Shown here piece after piece: positions 18,059-27,666 of a stretch of DNA of 64,000 nt. Below the pieces are notes generated by a model, which saw only the letters and a program-made list of their open reading frames with translations, was not told where the DNA came from and searched no databases. Location: the NCBI GenBank assembly GCA_963754445.1, contig CAVWFT010000001.1, forward strand, positions 2,170,001-2,234,000, read 5' to 3'. This DNA comes from Bog-473 sp963754445 (GTDB lineage Bacteria > Actinomycetota > Acidimicrobiia > Acidimicrobiales > RAAP-2). The translations under genes were made by a program, and so were the position numbers. The stretch's first letter is position 1. Every line of letters starts with the position of its first letter.

Positions 18059-18343
18059 TCAACGCGAGCTCAGCAACACCTCGAGCACGGTGCCCACGCC
18101 GGCCAGCACCAGCGAGGCCGAGACGATGATGGCGAGCACCTTGAACAACGGGTGTCGCATGGGTTCCCAGTCGCCCACGTCGTCGAACACGTCGAGCCGC
18201 GTCCCGTCCTCGTCGGCCCAGCCGGGCTCCTCGGGCGGTCGCTCGCCCATCGGGCTGGGCTCCCTGGTGGTGACGTAGCCGATGAAGGGGGCCAGACCGT
18301 CGGGAAAATGCGGTTGCGGCGGTCCGGGGAGATGACCCTGCAT
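18059..18343 (-). CDS. Small membrane protein (94 aa)
   Basis: The ATG at 18343 has GGAG four to five bases upstream; an ATG at 18355 adds only four residues. The Pro-rich polar N-terminal 60 residues are followed by one C-terminal membrane helix (KVLAIIVSASLVLAGVGTVL) and a short LSSR tail. This is a tail-anchored topology with the bulk in the cytosol. No family recognised. It is divergent from the arylsulfatase, with 62 bp between the starts, so the two may share a promoter region. Confidence 0.65.
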   Translation of the reverse strand: MQGHLPGPPQPHFPDGLAPFIGYVTTREPSPMGERPPEEPGWADEDGTRLDVFDDVGDWEPMRHPLFKVLAIIVSASLVLAGVGTVLEVLLSSR

Positions 18344-18405
18344 CGCGCTCCACATTAGCCCTGGACAGGGCGACAAGGAGGCCCGACCGTCTACCCTCTG
18401 CGCCC

Positions 18406-20691
18406 ATGGACGCACCCCAGAAGATCGGCTTCACCGCGGCCGAATCGGAGCCCCGGATCCCCCATCAGCCCAAGCCGCCCCAGGGTGCCCCCAATGTCGT
18501 CGCCATCGTTCTCGACGACACGGGTTTCGGACATCTGGGAGCCTTCGGATCCGACATCGGGACCCCGCGCATCGATGCCCTGGCCGCCGGTGGGGCTGCC
18601 TTCAACCGCTTCCACGTGACCTCGCTGTGCTCCCCTACCCGGGCCTCGTTCTTCACCGGGCGCAACCACCACGCCGTCGGCATGGGGTTCCTGGCCGACA
18701 TCCCGCTGGGCTTCCCCGGCTACCACGCCCGCCTGCCCCAGTCGGCGGCCGCCCTGCCCCGCCTTCTCCGGGACGCCGGCTATTCGACGATGGCGGTCGG
18801 GAAATGGCACCTCACCCCGCGCTGGCACCGCTCGGCCGCCGGACCGTTCGACACCTGGCCGCTCGGGTTGGGCTTCGAGCGCTACTACGGGTTCCTCCAG
18901 GGCGACACGAACCACTGGACCCCGAACTTGATCAGCGACAACCATTACATCGACCCGCCCCGCACGCCCGAGGAGGGCTACCACCTGAGCGAGGACCTGG
19001 CCGACCAGGCCATCCGCATGGTGCAGGACCAGCAACAGGGCGCGCCGGGCAAGCCCTTCTTCCTCTATTTCGCGCTGGGGGCCATGCACGCGCCGCACCA
19101 CGTGAGTGGCGAGTGGGTCGAGCCGTACCGTGGCGTGTTCGACCAGGGATGGGACGAGTGGCGCCGAGGCGTGCATTCCCGCCAGATCGAGGGCGGCATC
19201 ATCCCGCCCGGCACCGCGTTGACGCCGCGGCCCGAGTGGGTGCGCGCCTGGGACGACCACTCGGCCGACGAGCGGCGCATGTTGGCCCGCCAGCAGGAGG
19301 TCTTCGCCGGCTTCCTGACCCACACCGACGCCCAGATCGGACGGGTGCTCTCGGCCCTGGAGACCTTCGGGCTCATGGAGAACACCTTGGTGATGATCTT
19401 CTCGGACAACGGCGCCAGCGCCGAGGGTGGGAGGGACGGCTCTATCAACGAGCACCGCTTCACGGCCCACGTCCGGGAGTCACTCGACGAGAACCTGGCT
19501 CACTACGAGGACTGGGGCGGCTTCACGACCTACAACCACTATTCGTGGGGATGGGCCTGGGCCGGCAACACGCCCCACAAGCTCTGGAAGCGCTACACCT
19601 GGCTCGGGGGGACGCGCACGCCCCTGATCATGCACTGGGGCGACCGCATCGAGCAGCCGGGCGCGGTCCGGCCCCAGTTCGCTCACGCCATCGACCTCAT
19701 GCCGACGGTCCTGGCGGCCATCGGGCTCGACCTGCCCGACACGGTCGATGGCGTGACCCAGCAGCGGGTCGACGGCGTCAGCCTCCTCGCTGCGCTCGAC
19801 GACCCGGCCAGTGGCGAGGTCCACGACACCCAGTACTTCGAGATGATGGGCTCGCGGTCGATCTACCACCGCGGCTGGAAGGCGACGACCAACCACATCA
19901 GCACGGGCGTGCTCGACGAGGAGGAGCTGGCCATCGGGAGCCGCTCCTTCGACGACGACCGGTGGGAGCTCTTCGACCTGACCACCGACTTCTCCGAGGG
20001 GACCGACCGCGCCGAGGAGGAGCCCGACCGCGTACGCCAACTGGCCGAGCTCTGGGAGAGCGAGGCCGAACGCAACAACGTGCTCCCGATCTCCGACGGT
20101 CTGGTCGATCGCTTTGCCGGCTTCATCCCTCCGCCCTGGCCGGCGGGTTCGTCGCGGGTGTTCCTCCCCGGGGGCGGTCCGGTGGCCGACGAATCGGTCC
20201 CGCTCTTGTGGGGCGGGTTCCAGATGGCGGCCGACATCGACGCCGGGCCGGAGCCGGCCGCCGGGGTGATCTGCGCGTTGGGTGACTGGTTCGGCGGCTA
20301 CGCCCTCTACGTCGTCGAGGGGCGCGTGCATTTCACCTTCGCCCGCTCCTACGACGCCATCGAGCTGGCCGACACCACGGTGCTGGGGCCGGGCGAGCAC
20401 GAGATCGGGGTCGGCTACGTCGTCGGCCAAGGGGGCGCCCCCGGGCAGATGAGCCTGCTCGTCGACGGGAACGCCGTGGACTCCACGCCGGTCGAGGGAA
20501 GCCTGCCCATGGCGGTCCAGCACGGGGGCGCCGGGCTCCGCATAGGGAGCGACATCGGATTTCCCGTGTCCACCCGCTACGCGCCGCCCGCACCGTTCAA
20601 CGGAAGTGTGCACCGCCTGCGGATCGACGCCCCCGGCGTGCCCCAGGCCGACCCGGGCGACCAGATCCGGACTGCGCTCCACGCCGACTGA
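18406..20691 (+). CDS. Arylsulfatase (type I, formylglycine-dependent), 761 aa
   Basis: A type I sulfatase that hydrolyses sulfate esters. Metal ligands are the DD pair at residues 37-38 (VAIVLDDTGFGHLGAFG). Cys75 in SLCSPTRASFFTGRN is the C-x-P/S-x-R site converted to formylglycine. GKWHL follows near residue 130, and FSDNGASAEGG contributes the second metal-site Asp-Asn pair. At 761 residues it belongs to the long arylsulfatase group with a C-terminal beta-sandwich (LLVDGNAVDSTPVEGSL). There is no signal peptide, so it is either cytosolic or exported by another route. No formylglycine-generating enzyme is in the window. Substrate unknown. Confidence 0.9.
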   Translation: MDAPQKIGFTAAESEPRIPHQPKPPQGAPNVVAIVLDDTGFGHLGAFGSDIGTPRIDALAAGGAAFNRFHVTSLCSPTRASFFTGRNHHAVGMGFLADIPLGFPGYHARLPQSAAALPRLLRDAGYSTMAVGKWHLTPRWHRSAAGPFDTWPLGLGFERYYGFLQGDTNHWTPNLISDNHYIDPPRTPEEGYHLSEDLADQAIRMVQDQQQGAPGKPFFLYFALGAMHAPHHVSGEWVEPYRGVFDQGWDEWRRGVHSRQIEGGIIPPGTALTPRPEWVRAWDDHSADERRMLARQQEVFAGFLTHTDAQIGRVLSALETFGLMENTLVMIFSDNGASAEGGRDGSINEHRFTAHVRESLDENLAHYEDWGGFTTYNHYSWGWAWAGNTPHKLWKRYTWLGGTRTPLIMHWGDRIEQPGAVRPQFAHAIDLMPTVLAAIGLDLPDTVDGVTQQRVDGVSLLAALDDPASGEVHDTQYFEMMGSRSIYHRGWKATTNHISTGVLDEEELAIGSRSFDDDRWELFDLTTDFSEGTDRAEEEPDRVRQLAELWESEAERNNVLPISDGLVDRFAGFIPPPWPAGSSRVFLPGGGPVADESVPLLWGGFQMAADIDAGPEPAAGVICALGDWFGGYALYVVEGRVHFTFARSYDAIELADTTVLGPGEHEIGVGYVVGQGGAPGQMSLLVDGNAVDSTPVEGSLPMAVQHGGAGLRIGSDIGFPVSTRYAPPAPFNGSVHRLRIDAPGVPQADPGDQIRTALHAD

Positions 20692-20913
20692 CGGGAGCGC
20701 CGTGACCGGTGAGGGACGCCTATTTGATCGGCGAACTCGGAATTGCATTCAGCTCGCCGCGATCGTCTCCCACCCCACGTCTCTGTGTCGAGGACATCAG
20801 GCAACACTCCCGACGCCCCCCTCGGGTGAGAGCCAGATGGTCGCACCGAGCGGGAGAGACCTGCCTTCTCGATAGGGCGTTCGGATCACCGCGATTGCTC
20901 GCGCTGTTCGCTC

Positions 20914-20944
20914 TTGACTCTCCCCCTGGGGGAGGCCGCACACT
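20914..20944 (+). promoter_or_regulatory. MerR-type promoter with 19-bp spacer and central palindrome
   Basis: A -35 box TTGACT (20914-20919) and a -10-like CACACT (20939-20944) are separated by exactly 19 bp. The spacer begins with the perfect 15-bp palindrome CTCCCCCTGGGGGAG (20920-20934). An overlong spacer holding a dyad is the hallmark of promoters that MerR-family activators untwist. It sits 45 bp before the GTG of the MerR gene, so autoregulation is likely. Confidence 0.75.
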
Positions 20945-20989
20945 CGACGTGTCGGGCCGTCCAGCTCGACGACGAGGGAGTATGGGTCC

Positions 20990-21859
20990 GTGGAAGAAGT
21001 CAGCATCGGCGAGTTCGCACGACGGTCACGCCTGTCGGTCAAGGCACTCCGTCTCTATGACGAGCTCGGTGTCTTGGAGCCCGCCCGCATCGACGAAGGC
21101 TCCGGGTACCGCTACTACGACGTCGCGCAGCTGGAAGCGGCGCGCCTTGTCGCCATGTTGCGCCAGCTCGACCTGTCACTTTCGGAGATCAGGGACTTGC
21201 TCGCCTGCGCTCCGGCTGAAGCCGCAGAGCGGATCGCGGCGCACTGGCGTGAGGCCGAGTCCGTGCACGATGCGCGCCGCGAGCTCGCCGACTACCTCGT
21301 CAACCGGCTGAGTGGAAGGAGCTCTGTCATGTACGACGTCGCCACACGAGAGATACCCGAGCGGAGCGTGCTCTGCCTGAAGCGCAATGTCGACCAGGCC
21401 GGCGCATGGGCGATGGGCAAGGAGTTCATCGCCGTCCTGCGAGAGCGACCTCTGCCGAAAATGGAGGGGCGTGAAGGCGCGATGTTCACCATCTACTGGG
21501 GTGAGGTGAGCGACGACAGCGACGGCCCGGTCGAGTGGTGCAAGCCGATCCCGGAGTCGGACGCGCAGACGCTTGCGTCGCACTACCCCGAATGGAGCTT
21601 ACGGACCGAACCCGCACATCGCGAGGCGTACGTCGCTCTGCCCAACGACTCGCTCCCGACCGGTCAGGGTGGCAACCCGGGCGCCCACTGGCAGCTCGCG
21701 TCCGAGGCGTTGCGGGCCTGGTGGGACGAGCACGGCCTCGACCATGACCAGCTCGCCCTCAAGCCCGAGGACCTCGGCATGCGCGTGACGTACTTCACCA
21801 CCGGGCCGATCACCGAGACGAGCGCCCCCTACTGCGATTTCGCCGTGCCCTACGCCTGA
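20990..21859 (+). CDS. MerR-family regulator with GyrI-like ligand domain
   Basis: 289 residues. The N-terminal MerR winged helix is SIGEFARRSRLSVKALRLYD, then GVLEPARIDEGSGYRYYDVA, followed by the dimerisation helix to about residue 105. The C-terminal ~170 residues (YDVATREIPERSVLCLKRNV ... YCDFAVPYA) look like a GyrI/BmrR-type small-molecule binding domain. Such BmrR-like regulators sense drugs or metabolites and activate a target promoter. The start GTG at 20990 gives MEEVSIGEF, matching the family start. The promoter at 20914-20944 suggests it controls itself. Neighbours (arylsulfatase upstream, secreted protein downstream) do not identify a transporter target. Confidence 0.88.
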   Translation: MEEVSIGEFARRSRLSVKALRLYDELGVLEPARIDEGSGYRYYDVAQLEAARLVAMLRQLDLSLSEIRDLLACAPAEAAERIAAHWREAESVHDARRELADYLVNRLSGRSSVMYDVATREIPERSVLCLKRNVDQAGAWAMGKEFIAVLRERPLPKMEGREGAMFTIYWGEVSDDSDGPVEWCKPIPESDAQTLASHYPEWSLRTEPAHREAYVALPNDSLPTGQGGNPGAHWQLASEALRAWWDEHGLDHDQLALKPEDLGMRVTYFTTGPITETSAPYCDFAVPYA

Positions 21860-22012
21860 GCGCCGCAGGTGGGCTGCGGGACGGCTCCCTCGTCGTGAGC
21901 TCACGGACGGTCTTCCGCTCTGGATGGGACTGAACCCTCTCTGGGCCAACCGGCCGTCATCGGTCAGTCGACGGTGAACCCGTGGGGACTGACGGTGAGC
22001 CCGGTCGCCCCC

Positions 22013-23818
22013 TCACGGATTACCTCCGAAGGTGAACGTGACGGACGGGTTGGCACTGCTCGTTCCTTTCGGCGTGATCACCTGAAGGTCGACTTTGCCG
22101 CTCACGCCCTTGGGAGCAACCGCGCTGCACGCTGTTGCAGAGATGCAGCTGAACACCTTGGCCGCCTTCGTCCCGAACAGCACTTTGGTGGTTCCGCCCA
22201 GGTTCTTTCCGCTGAGGGTCACCTTCGTTCCGGCGCTGCCTGTGGACGGGCTGTCGCCCGTGAGGGAAGGCTTGAGCCCGGGGGCTTTGACCGCGACCTC
22301 AACGGTGGGGGCCAGGCTGCCGGCGTTACCGGCATCACCTTCATACTGCGCCGCCCAGGCGATCGTCCCCGGCGCAATCGGCGCAGTACTGGTGACGGTC
22401 ACCACGTCGGGAGTGCCACCGCTCAGGGTGCCGGTCAAGGTCGGGTTACCCGTGCTGAAGAAGTCGACCGTGCCTGTCGGGGGCGTCGGGCCGGTCCCCG
22501 TCACCGTGGCCGTGGCCGTGTAGGTCTGGCCGGCGGTAAGCGGGTCCTTGCTCAGCGTCAACGTGGTGGATGTCTCGGCGACGTTGACGCTCACCCCAAC
22601 GGCTGAAGAGTCGCTCGGCGCATCACCGGGAGCTCCGGACGATCCGGCGTCACCCTGGTACTCCGCCTGCCAGGTCACGAGACCCACGGACTTGGCGGCA
22701 ACAACCGTGGCGGTGGCGACGTCAGGTGTCCCCCCACTGAGCGTGCCAACCACCGTGGCAGCGCCGGCGCTCGCGAAGTGAACGGCGCCGGTGGGCGGAA
22801 CGGGGCCGCCGCCAGTGACTGTGGCGCTGAGCGTGTAGCTCTGCCCGACCGTCACAGAGCCCGGGGACACCGAGAGCGATGTGGTGGTTGACACCTTCGG
22901 TGCCGTCCAGGCCACGGTCACTTCCCCGTCCCCCGAGCGATTGTCACCCTCGACGACGCCGGTCGCCCCGGACGGTATGTAGCTGTCACCGCCCCCTCCA
23001 CCGCCTCCTCCTCCTTCATAGGCGGCCCAGCCGCCACCGGCGCCGCCGTTGCCGCCACCGGTCCCGCCCGGTCCGTCGTAGCCGCCACCTCCGCCTCCTC
23101 CCCCGCCGCTCAACGCGCCCGTCATTGGCGTGCCACCGCTGGCACCGGCGGGAACACCAGTCGCCGCTCCAAGCCCGCCTGCGCCACCGGACCCGTAGTT
23201 CGAGTAACCGTTTCCGCCCGTGCTGGGGAACAGACTGTCGACGGCGCCTCCGCCCCCGCCGGCAGACTGGTTCTGCGAGGGTCCGCCGTAGCCGCCTCCG
23301 CCACCGGCGACAACCAGGATCGCTCCCGTCGTCGCGTCGACGACCTCGGTGCCACCTCCTCCACCGGCGCCCGCATCGCCATCGACCAGATAGTTGGTGC
23401 TGCCGCCCGCGCCTCCATTCATTCCATCGCCGCTCGACAATCCGCCTGAGCCACCCTCGGGCGATTGGGACACGGGACCTTGGACGCCGCCGTCTCCCCC
23501 TTGGCCGCCGAGCTCGACGACGAGGGTGTCACCGGGACTGACGGCGACCGTCTCGGTGATCTGGGCTCCAGGTCCTGCCGACGTGCCGCTCCCGCCCGAG
23601 CCGCCCGAAGCAGTCAGGTCGACGCTGCTCACGCCGGCTGGCACTGTGAAGTACTGCGTCGTGTCGTTGAACGTGAAGGTCTGGCTCAGCACTTCGGCAG
23701 CCGAACTCGCAGAGGTGCCGCTCAGCGTGGTGAGTGCGAAGCCCGCTGGCAGGGCCATCGAGAGAGCGACCGCCACAAGGCGAGCTCGACATCCAATTCG
23801 ACTCGTCGGCTTCGACAT
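22013..23818 (-). CDS. Secreted glycine-rich protein with Ig-like repeats and TIG domain (601 aa)
   Basis: The ATG at 23818 follows AAAGGACTCCC. A signal peptide (LVAVALSMALPAGFALTTL ... ASSA) covers about 1-41. The mature part starts with a beta region (SQTFTFNDTTQYFTVPAGVS), then a long Gly-rich stretch (about residues 70-300: GGQGGDGG, GGGGGG runs) like the 'glycine-rich domain' of adhesins. Two Big_3-type repeats follow (STTTSLSVSPGSVTVGQSYT, then ETSTTLTLSKDPLTAGQTYT), and a C-terminal IPT/TIG segment (SLTGDSPSTGSAGTKVTLSG). No wall anchor is visible. I infer a matrix or adhesion protein. It is divergent from the XRE-AAA regulator with about 220 bp between, which may therefore regulate it. 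Confidence 0.8.
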   Translation of the reverse strand: MSKPTSRIGCRARLVAVALSMALPAGFALTTLSGTSASSAAEVLSQTFTFNDTTQYFTVPAGVSSVDLTASGGSGGSGTSAGPGAQITETVAVSPGDTLVVELGGQGGDGGVQGPVSQSPEGGSGGLSSGDGMNGGAGGSTNYLVDGDAGAGGGGGTEVVDATTGAILVVAGGGGGYGGPSQNQSAGGGGGAVDSLFPSTGGNGYSNYGSGGAGGLGAATGVPAGASGGTPMTGALSGGGGGGGGGYDGPGGTGGGNGGAGGGWAAYEGGGGGGGGGDSYIPSGATGVVEGDNRSGDGEVTVAWTAPKVSTTTSLSVSPGSVTVGQSYTLSATVTGGGPVPPTGAVHFASAGAATVVGTLSGGTPDVATATVVAAKSVGLVTWQAEYQGDAGSSGAPGDAPSDSSAVGVSVNVAETSTTLTLSKDPLTAGQTYTATATVTGTGPTPPTGTVDFFSTGNPTLTGTLSGGTPDVVTVTSTAPIAPGTIAWAAQYEGDAGNAGSLAPTVEVAVKAPGLKPSLTGDSPSTGSAGTKVTLSGKNLGGTTKVLFGTKAAKVFSCISATACSAVAPKGVSGKVDLQVITPKGTSSANPSVTFTFGGNP

Positions 23819-24037
23819 GGGAGTCCTTTCGATTGGGCCGGTCCGATCGCCGACGCTCCTCCCATCGTGAAGAAATGCACGACCGACCCACCACTCACGC
23901 CACCCTCACATCACCCTGACAGCCGGCTTTCTGCTCCACGGAGGCCTTGGCCCGACAGCGAGGAGGGACCTATTCGTCGGTACGCTGCGCTAGCCTCACA
24001 CGGTGGCCTCGGAGGTCCGAGTGGGACGAAACGGGCC

Positions 24038-26962
24038 ATGACCACTCCGAGAGCCGCAGACCATCGGCGAGACGGGAACGAGTCCCTCGGGGCTCAGCTT
24101 CGTCGCTACCGGCTTGCGGCCGCACTCACCCAGGAGGGGCTGGCCGAAAAGGCCGGGATCAGTTCGGCGGGTGTCGCTGCGCTCGAATCTGGTCGCCGAC
24201 GATCACCCCGCCTGACAACGATCGGGCTGCTCGCAGACGCACTGGACCTCGATGCGGCACAACGCGCTTCGCTGGCCGCCGCGGCCACCGGCAGTCCTGG
24301 GGACCGCACCGGCTCCCCGGGCAGCGCGGAAGCGCCGATGTCCGTCGATGGCCCGAGCGACCGGCCATTGCAGGCCATGGAGAGAGACTTCAGCCGCTCG
24401 CCCCTCGGCCCGGTTGGCGGGTGGCAGACACCTTTCGTCGGCCGGATCGACCAGTTGGCCGCCCTCGAGTCGGCATGGTCTCACCGGAGCCGGCTCGCGC
24501 TCATTTTGGGGCAACCCGGCGTCGGAAAGACTCGGCTGACCGATGAGTTCGCCACGTTGGTGCGGGCAAAGGGCGCGACGGTGCTGTCGGGTCGATGGAC
24601 CTCGGACTGGCTCGGGCCCTACGCCGGCTTCATCGGACCGTTGCGCCAGGCACTGAGCCGGCTGGATCCTGCCGAGGTCGTTGGCCGCGGCGAACTGGTG
24701 CGATTGTTCCCGGAGCTGTCTGCGGGATTGGCGCCCGAGGAGCGGCCGAGCCGTGCCGATGGTGGGGTCGAACGCCGCCTGCTGTTCGAAGCGGTGACCG
24801 GCGTGCTTCAGCGCTTGGGCCCCATCCTGGTGCTCCTCGACGACCTGCAATGGGCGGATCCCGACTCGTTGGCGCTTCTTACGTATCTCGGGGGGCAGCC
24901 GCTGGCCGATCTGATGATGGTGGCCACGGTGCGTTCGGGCGACCTTTCCCCGGCGACGTCGGGTGCCTTGACCGACGTGGGTCGGGTGTGCGACGTCGAG
25001 CGGCTGCACCTCGAGCGGCTCCCCGCTTCGGACCTGGACATATTGGTCCGTCACATCGCCGGCGACGCGGTGACGCCGGAGCTGATCGCCACTGTGGAAG
25101 TGGCCAGTGAAGGCAACGCCTTCTATGCCGAAGAGCTCACTGAGCACCTCTTGCACGTGACCGAAGAACGATCGGTGGTCAGCGTGGCGCACGAAGTACC
25201 ACTGCCCGAGCGTATTCGGGACATGGTGAGCCGGCGAGTCGCGACGCTGTCGGTCGAGGCGCAAAACCTGCTGCGGACCGGAGCGGTGCTGGGCCGCGAT
25301 TTCGATCCCCTCCTCGCCGCACGTTTGGCCGAACTCTCCGACGCCGCCGCGATCGCTGCGACCGAGGACGCGCTGCTCTCAGGTCTGGTGACTGAGGCGG
25401 CCCACTCCCTGCTCTCGTTCTCCCACGTCCTCGTGCAGGCCACGGTCGACGACCGCATGTCGGCGCTGCGGCGGGTCGACCTCCACCGCCGGGCGGCTGT
25501 CGCTCTCGCCGACGGCGACCCTGCCCAACCGGAGACGGTGGCCCAGATTGCACGCCACTGGACGATCGTCGCCGACAGCGACGGAGCCGCCACCCTCTCG
25601 GCGGCCCATTGGTCGGTTCGGGCCGGGGACGCCGCACTGGCCTGCGCTGCCGCCGAGGAGGCCATCGCCCGGTACGAGCGTGCGGCCACGCTGTGGGCCC
25701 GATCCACCAGCGAGCACGCCGACACTCTGATCCGCCTGGGTAACGCCCTGTACTCGAGTGGACGAGGGGTGGCGGCCGAGGACCGCTTTCGTGAGGCCTT
25801 CCAGCTGGCCCAGGGGCTCAACGACGACGAGCTGATCGCACGGGCGGCCCTGGGGCTCTGCAAACCATTTGCGACGGGCGAGATCGATCATGAACGCGTC
25901 GCCGCTCTCGAGTCCGCCCTTGGTCGGCTACCGGTCGACGACAAAGTGTTGCGTCCTGCCGTCGCCGCCATGCTGGTACGACAACTGCTCTTCGACCGAT
26001 CGCTCGAAGCGACCGAGCGGCGCGGAGAGCTCTGGGCTGAGGTGGGACGGATCGTGACCAGCGATGCCGTTTCCCCCGAGCTCCTGTTGACACTGGCCTC
26101 GGTCCAAGAGTTCCTCCCGGTTTCAGATCCCGAACCCTTGGACCGGGTGTCGCGCCGGACCATCACCGTGGCTCGCGACCGGCGAGACCTCTTTGCCCTC
26201 GCCAACGCATGGTGGAGCCAGGCCTGGTCCGCCTTGGAGCGAGCCGACTACGTGGACTGGTCCATCGCAGTCTCGAGCTACGACGAAATAGCCCAGGAGT
26301 TACAACTACCGGCCCCTACGGGACTGTCCGCCTCGTTGCGGAGCACCGCGGCCCAGGTGGCGGGAAGCCTCGACGACGCACGAGCCCTGGCCGAGGAGGC
26401 GGCAACGAACCTCACCAGAGCCGGTCACCCGAGCGCCCAGATGCTCCACCTGTCAAGGTCGGTACTCATCGGGTGGGACGACGACCAGGCGGGTGAGCTG
26501 TTACCGCTCATGACGTCGTTGGCTGGTGAGTACTCGAGCGTCGCCACCTTTCAGGCCGGCCTGGCCCTGACGGCAGCCCTCGCGGGCGACGACGAGCTCG
26601 CACGGCACCTCCTCGACCGTGCGGCCAGCTCCGGCTTCAGCCAGATCCGCTCCGATGTCGAGTGGCTGGCCGTTGTCACCTTCTACGCACATGCCTGCGC
26701 CACCACGGGGGCGGTGGAGCACGCGGCGCCGCTGTACGAGGTGCTCGCCACCAGTCTGGCTACGGGGGTCCGCTGTGGCCCCCTCTTGGGCTGGTGGGGG
26801 GCAATTGATCACCATCTGGGTGCCCTCTGCCGCCTGCTCGGCCGGAAGGACATGGCGGCCCGCCACCTGCAGCAGGCCCTCGCTGTCGAACGGGCGATGC
26901 ACGCGCCGTACTTCCTCCACCGCACCTCCGAGGAGCTGGTGGCCCTCGCGGCCGGTGGCTGA
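24038..26962 (+). CDS. XRE-HTH / AAA ATPase / TPR-like transcriptional regulator (974 aa)
   Basis: A large signal-transducing ATPase. The N-terminal XRE helix-turn-helix lies at about 18-75 (LGAQLRRYRLAAALTQEGLA, ISSAGVAALESGRRRSPRLT). A linker leads to an AAA_16-type NTPase: Walker A GQPGVGKTR at 158-166 and Walker B LVLLDDLQWAD near 264. The C-terminal ~550 residues are alpha-helical repeats of TPR type (ALACAAAEEAIARYERAATL, then RGVAAEDRFREAFQLAQGL). It resembles LuxR/LAL-type regulators except that DNA binding is at the N-terminus and there is no C-terminal LuxR helix-turn-helix. The ATG at 24038 starts MTTPRAADHRRDG; upstream residues in frame do not look coding. Ligand unknown. Confidence 0.85.
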   Translation: MTTPRAADHRRDGNESLGAQLRRYRLAAALTQEGLAEKAGISSAGVAALESGRRRSPRLTTIGLLADALDLDAAQRASLAAAATGSPGDRTGSPGSAEAPMSVDGPSDRPLQAMERDFSRSPLGPVGGWQTPFVGRIDQLAALESAWSHRSRLALILGQPGVGKTRLTDEFATLVRAKGATVLSGRWTSDWLGPYAGFIGPLRQALSRLDPAEVVGRGELVRLFPELSAGLAPEERPSRADGGVERRLLFEAVTGVLQRLGPILVLLDDLQWADPDSLALLTYLGGQPLADLMMVATVRSGDLSPATSGALTDVGRVCDVERLHLERLPASDLDILVRHIAGDAVTPELIATVEVASEGNAFYAEELTEHLLHVTEERSVVSVAHEVPLPERIRDMVSRRVATLSVEAQNLLRTGAVLGRDFDPLLAARLAELSDAAAIAATEDALLSGLVTEAAHSLLSFSHVLVQATVDDRMSALRRVDLHRRAAVALADGDPAQPETVAQIARHWTIVADSDGAATLSAAHWSVRAGDAALACAAAEEAIARYERAATLWARSTSEHADTLIRLGNALYSSGRGVAAEDRFREAFQLAQGLNDDELIARAALGLCKPFATGEIDHERVAALESALGRLPVDDKVLRPAVAAMLVRQLLFDRSLEATERRGELWAEVGRIVTSDAVSPELLLTLASVQEFLPVSDPEPLDRVSRRTITVARDRRDLFALANAWWSQAWSALERADYVDWSIAVSSYDEIAQELQLPAPTGLSASLRSTAAQVAGSLDDARALAEEAATNLTRAGHPSAQMLHLSRSVLIGWDDDQAGELLPLMTSLAGEYSSVATFQAGLALTAALAGDDELARHLLDRAASSGFSQIRSDVEWLAVVTFYAHACATTGAVEHAAPLYEVLATSLATGVRCGPLLGWWGAIDHHLGALCRLLGRKDMAARHLQQALAVERAMHAPYFLHRTSEELVALAAGG

Positions 26963-27179
26963 GAACATTCCATGCGGGGCGCGTTCCTTCGGGACTGGCC
27001 ACGACGTCGATGGCCAAAGGAATCCAGCCGACGGCAATTCGTCCACCGTCACTGTGCCGGCATACCTCCGGATGAGGAATCACGCCGTGCTCGGTTCCTC
27101 GCGTCTTCGGACGACTCACGGTGCTGGCGGAGTTTGAGCCAGGTCCGGGCCCGGGCGCTTTCGCGACTCCAGGACTGAT

Positions 27180-27666
27180 TCAGGAAGGTGGGTGCACGGC
27201 GTCACGCGCGTGGCCGAGATGCTCGCGGGTGTGCCGTGCCGTCACGGGGGCCAGGTCCATGGTCGAGAAGACGTGGCCACCGGCCGGACCAAATGGGGCC
27301 GTGCGTTCGAGCTGCTCGTCGCTGAGTCCGCGCAGAAGGCCTTCGAGGCGACGCCCGTTTTCCTGGAGCAGCACCACCGTCTCACCCGGTCCGACCGCGA
27401 CGGCGCGCAGTGCGTGCTCGGCATTGGCCCGGTCGATGTCGTCGCCTGTCTCGACGACGCCGGCGCCCGCCGCCATGTCCTCGATCCGAGCGCGCCGCGT
27501 TGCGGTGACCTTCGGCGATGTGGTGCATGACCACCCCGACGGACCAGCCCTCGCCGGGCACCGTGGTCGCCCAGTCGTTCTCGGTGCACGAGCGGGCGAA
27601 GGCGATGGCCTCGGCGTTGGCGGCGGCGAACTCGTCGGCGAGTACGGCGGCCCGCTCACTGGACAT
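27180..27666 (-). CDS. DinB/mycothiol-type four-helix protein, apparent +1 frameshift near 27498
   Basis: The N-terminal part (MSSERAAVLADEFAAANAEA ... GWSVGVVMHHIAEGH) is the first half of a DinB-like four-helix bundle, with the metal-binding His in MHHIAEGH. The second half (RANAEHALRAVAVGPGETVV ... TARHTREHLGHARDAVH) is in the next frame and ends at 27180. One extra base, probably a G in 'tcggatc' near 27498, reconciles the two; corrected length is about 161 residues. Members act as thiol-dependent or metal-dependent transferases. The ATG overlaps the end of the upstream reductase gene by 11 bp, so they form an operon. Confidence 0.7.
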
